NCBI GenBank assembly: GCA_025331125.1
Contig: JAOALB010000054.1
Span: 62,001-126,000 of the forward strand
From: Mycogone perniciosa
Taxonomy: Eukaryota; Ascomycota; Sordariomycetes; Hypocreales; Hypocreaceae
DNA: 64,000 bases
Direction of reading: 5' to 3'
Shown: positions 60,952-64,000 of the stretch, in pieces
How the letters are laid out: each line of letters begins with the position of its first letter
Position numbering within the stretch: position 1 is the stretch's first letter
Position numbers and translations under genes: made by a program
Notes under the pieces: generated by a model
Told to the model about the DNA's origin: nothing
Database searches by the model: none
The model's input: the letters and a program-made list of their open reading frames with translations, nothing else

Positions 60952-63462
60952 ATGTCCGAGAACCACGGGACAATTTATCTGGCCGTTAAGCCGGGCGACT
61001 ATTGTTTGCGTGCCCTATTCCAGGGCTACCCACACCATGATAAGGAGCGAATTGCGAGCGCAAAAGGTGACCTACTCAAAGGCTCATGCGCATGGACTCT
61101 GAATCACCCTGACTTCCAACAATGGCACAATCACGACGACAGTCGGCTTCCCCGGATCAAAGGTGATCTGGGAAAGGGCAAGACCATGCTGTTAATCGGC
61201 ATTATCTATGAACTCGAGCGGGAAATAGCTGAGATCAAAAAGACTGAAAAGTCTGCCGAATGCCAAACCGTCATCTCTTACTTCTTCTTTGAAAGCACCG
61301 CCAAAGATAGCTCCAGCGCCGCTTCTATGCCGAGAAAGCTAATATTTATGCTTGCTTGCCAAAAACCGTCGCTTGCCACAGACCTGCGTCAGCGCCATGA
61401 GAAATGTGGCGACAAGCTATTCCAAGGCAACAACACCTCAATCGCTCTAGAAGAGATCTTCAAGGGTATGCTAGATGACCCATGCCTGACGAGAGTATAC
61501 ATTGTCCTCGACGCGCTGGGTGAGTGTGAAACCGGTCTAAAGGAGGTGTTGCGCCTGATCGAGCAGATCTCTTCTAGGTCGCGGGTCAAATAGATCATTT
61601 CGAGCTGTCACGACCCTCGAGTTGACTTGAGTCCTGACCCATCGGAATTACGCCTAAGTCTTGAGGAGAATGCTGGTTTTGTATCACACACTATACATAC
61701 ATCGACGAACGGCTTCCTCTAGTCCCTTCTCTCAGGGACAATGACGAGCTTTGCCGTCAAGTTGGAGACATCATTCGCCAGAAGGCTGGAGACACATTCC
61801 CCTGGGTAGCCCTCGTCATAAGTGAGTTCAAGGAGGTCGATAATCCGCTGGCTGCGATCAAGGAGATGCCCGGGGGCTTACAAAAAAACTTATTCTCGAA
61901 TAATGACACGAGTCAAGCAGCAGAAAGAGAGCCAAAATTGCCCGAAACTGCTTTCTGCAGCCATGCTAATGTATCGTCCACTTCATACACTTGAGCTTGG
62001 CAGTCTATCCGATCTTCCGGAACAGACTGCAAACAATGTGGAAACGATTCGGAGACTCATAGGCCGGTGTGGCTCATATCTTACGATACTAAAATGACAG
62101 GATCTACTTCATTCATCAAACAGCCAAAACCTATTTACGCAAGACACTCTGCAGCTCAGAATCGAATACCGCAGAAACCCACCACTATATACTCCAAAAG
62201 TCGTTAGATGTGATGAAGAGGCGGCTGAGACGGAACATTTACGATGTGCCTCGATTCCGATTTGGACTTTCGATTGAGGAAATACAAGTACCAGACCCAG
62301 ATCCGCTGTTGTCTGTGCGGTATACATGCATATATTGGGTCGATCACTTGTTTGAATCACAGCACCGAGAGGACCTATATGATGACAGCCCCGTCCATCA
62401 GTTTCTCAACAGCCACTTCATATACTGGGTAGAGGCCATTGGCCTGTCTAGAGCGGCAGCTACGGCAATGTATGTGATGGTAAATTTGGTGTATCTACTA
62501 AGGGTAAGTAGCAAGTATGGGGTCAGCGATGTCGAAGGTGTAATATTTTCCAAGCCAATCGTCAAGCAGCCAATATGTTGTCACTGACAATGACGGATAT
62601 TTGTGGATTTCTCCGGTTCTACGCATGGTTGATCAATCATGCACCGCTTCAGATATATGTCTCCGCGTTTATATTTACCCCAACGAAGAGCCTTGCGCGT
62701 AGTTTGTTCAAAAAGCGCGACCAGGAACGCATTGCAAAATGCTTGCCGGTTGACGAAGAATGGATTACGTTTGACACACAGCTCACACCTTTCTGTGTAG
62801 CTAGGTCGGCAGCCTTCTCAGACGATGGGACACACATAGTGGCGGGTACAGAGGATGACACCATCAATATTTGGGGCACAATAACGAGTAGGGGTATTCT
62901 ATCTCTCACAGCTCAGCATTCCAAGGTTAACTCCGTCACATTCTCGCCCGATAGACAGTTCATAGTATCAGGACACGAGGATGGAACTGTGAAGATTTGG
63001 GATATAGCTGCGGGTAAACCCACAAAAACGCTTACGCATGCCGAAGTTGTCTCGGTCATCTTCTCGCCTAGTGGGAACCTCACTGCATCAGGTTGTTCCG
63101 ATTACACAGTCAAAGTATGGGATACGGTAACGGGAGAACTCAAGAAAACGCTCAAAGGTAACGGAGACATCGTTTCTTCTGTTGCGTTCCCATTAAACGA
63201 ACAGCTTATAGTCTCGGGCTCTTGGGATGGGACTATCAAGGTGTGGGATATTCCATTTGGCCGGACTAGACAAACAATCGAGCAAAACCGGACCGATTCA
63301 TCATGGCTTCAGCTGCTCCTCCGATTGCTTTTCCAACAGAAGAAAGACCCCGTGGCGAAGATCGCCATCTCAACTGATGGCAAGGAAATAACGTCGGTGT
63401 CATATTCTGGGGGGTTTACGCGATGGGACATAGTTAAAGGCAAGGCCATTGGTGAAATCTAG
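60952..63462 (+). pseudogene. NACHT-WD40 (NWD-type STAND/NLR) pseudogene
   Basis: A relic of a fungal NLR-like receptor of the NACHT-WD40 class, whose intact members act in self/non-self recognition. The NACHT part is seen as DKERI, DFQQWHN, a Walker A motif GDLGKGKT (61162-61185; relatives have GDPGKGKT) and a Walker B-like VLDALGEC (usual DALDEC). The frame is broken by a stop in place of the conserved Trp after SRVK (TAG, 61591-61593), by frameshifts near 61695, 61885 (run of seven A) and 62093, and again between 62520 and 62590. Later pieces keep the family's IHQTAKTYL, PDPDPLLSVRY and YWVDHL motifs. From about 62810 to 63462 four or five diverged WD40 repeats read open (TVKIWD, TVKVWD, TIKVWD). 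The N-terminal effector domain is absent. Repeats are not near-identical, so this is not a hypervariable array. Confidence 0.85.
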
Positions 63463-63599
63463 GTGGGTTGTATAAGCAGCAATGATCCAAACAGGGATTT
63501 GGGTGCAGTCCCGGCCCTGAATGCAGTCACTCCTGATGGGAGACTGGTTTGTGAAAGGGTCAGCCCAGTTTCTCTCTCAGGGCTAGATACGAGGCACTC

Positions 63600-64000
63600 A
63601 CCCCTAGTCCTAGGCACTTGTGAGGGCCCCGAATGGCCCTGTTTATCAGAAAGAATTCTGCGAGCATGTGCATCGCCTCGCTCTGATAGGAACCCCCTTC
63701 CATAAAAACAAACAGGGTTGGGCAGAGACGGGGGACAAGTTCTTCCAACTCTCTGGTATGAATACCGATGTGTCGCTCTAGAACGGCCTCGACAAGTCAA
63801 AGGAGCTCGCCGAAATTGGCGAGAAGTTTATGACTTTTATAAAATCCAGGACCCTAGGCTCCTTCAAGGTTGCTTGCTTTTATGAGGGCATTCCAACTGT
63901 TCTCAGTGGTCTAGGAGAGAGCAAGGTCCTCATTACAGATAAAGCATCTGTCCAAATACCCGACTGTCCAGAGCCTTTCAGACTCAAGACCACACACCAG
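63600..64000 (+). pseudogene. Fragment resembling an alpha/beta-hydrolase-type NLR effector domain, partial
   Basis: In one frame from about 63614 the reading is KEFCEHVHRLALIGTPFHKN, then FKVACFYEGIPTVLSG, then a valine/lysine segment resembling the V-x-K-x-S-A motif that follows in the serine-esterase-like (DUF676-like) domain at the N-terminus of many fungal NLR-like proteins. A TAG at 63779-63781 interrupts it, and sequence before 63610 no longer reads as this domain. It runs off the window, so the rest of the gene is unseen. It lies directly after the NACHT-WD40 relic and could be a second decayed NLR. Confidence 0.35.

Noticed and set aside
63459..63800. 113-codon minus-strand frame near the end
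   Set aside because: The plus strand over the same stretch reads as an NLR effector-like fragment, which is better supported.

Overview
The window is nuclear DNA of a filamentous ascomycete (Pezizomycotina). Introns are 48-83 nt with GT..AG ends and CTAAC/CTGAC-like branch points, some promoters are pyrimidine-rich, and the proteins are fungal types (SPX-ankyrin-GDPD, NACHT-WD40, 12-TM amino acid permease). A dispersed TACTCCGTA/TACGGAGTA 9-mer recurs between genes. The peptaibol-type megasynthase hints at Hypocreales or a relative, but this is not proven.

Positions 61-43327 (+) hold one giant hybrid PKS-NRPS gene laid out as KS-AT-T-(C-A-T)x12-R. A KS-AT-T loader and a terminal NAD(P)H reductase (R) domain are the hallmark of peptaibol synthetases, which make N-acylated, Aib-rich linear peptides ending in an amino alcohol. 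By-eye specificity codes suggest Aib-x-Aib-x-Aib-Pro(?)-(Val/Iva?)-Aib-Aib-Gln-Gln-aminoalcohol, which resembles the C-terminal half of alamethicin-type peptaibols. The gene is broken: 10 frameshifts, 8 in-frame stops, two clear in-frame deletions, and a KS that has lost its catalytic Cys and first His. Modules 8, 10 and 12 and the R domain look undamaged; module 9 carries the most lesions. It is annotated as a young pseudogene. Sequence error is the main alternative explanation for the indels, but not for the substitutions.

From 43.3 to 50.7 kb the region is mostly non-coding. It holds a perfect 12-bp hairpin, a repeat/fold-back cluster at 44.2-44.37 kb, an alpha/beta hydrolase with one frameshift (44398-45285), a small Tc1-type helix-turn-helix protein (45695-46210) and about 4.5 kb with no supportable gene.

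From 50.7 to 60.3 kb three genes are intact: an amino acid permease (50779-52475, one intron), an ankyrin-repeat protein with a fungal STAND-type N-terminal domain on the minus strand (56119-53710, one intron), and, divergent from it, an SPX-ankyrin-glycerophosphodiester phosphodiesterase of the GDE1/PHO81 type (56694-60310, eight exons including a probable 4-nt micro-exon).

From 60.9 kb to the end are decayed NLR-like genes: a NACHT-WD40 pseudogene (60952-63462) and a fragment resembling an alpha/beta-hydrolase-type NLR effector domain that runs off the window.
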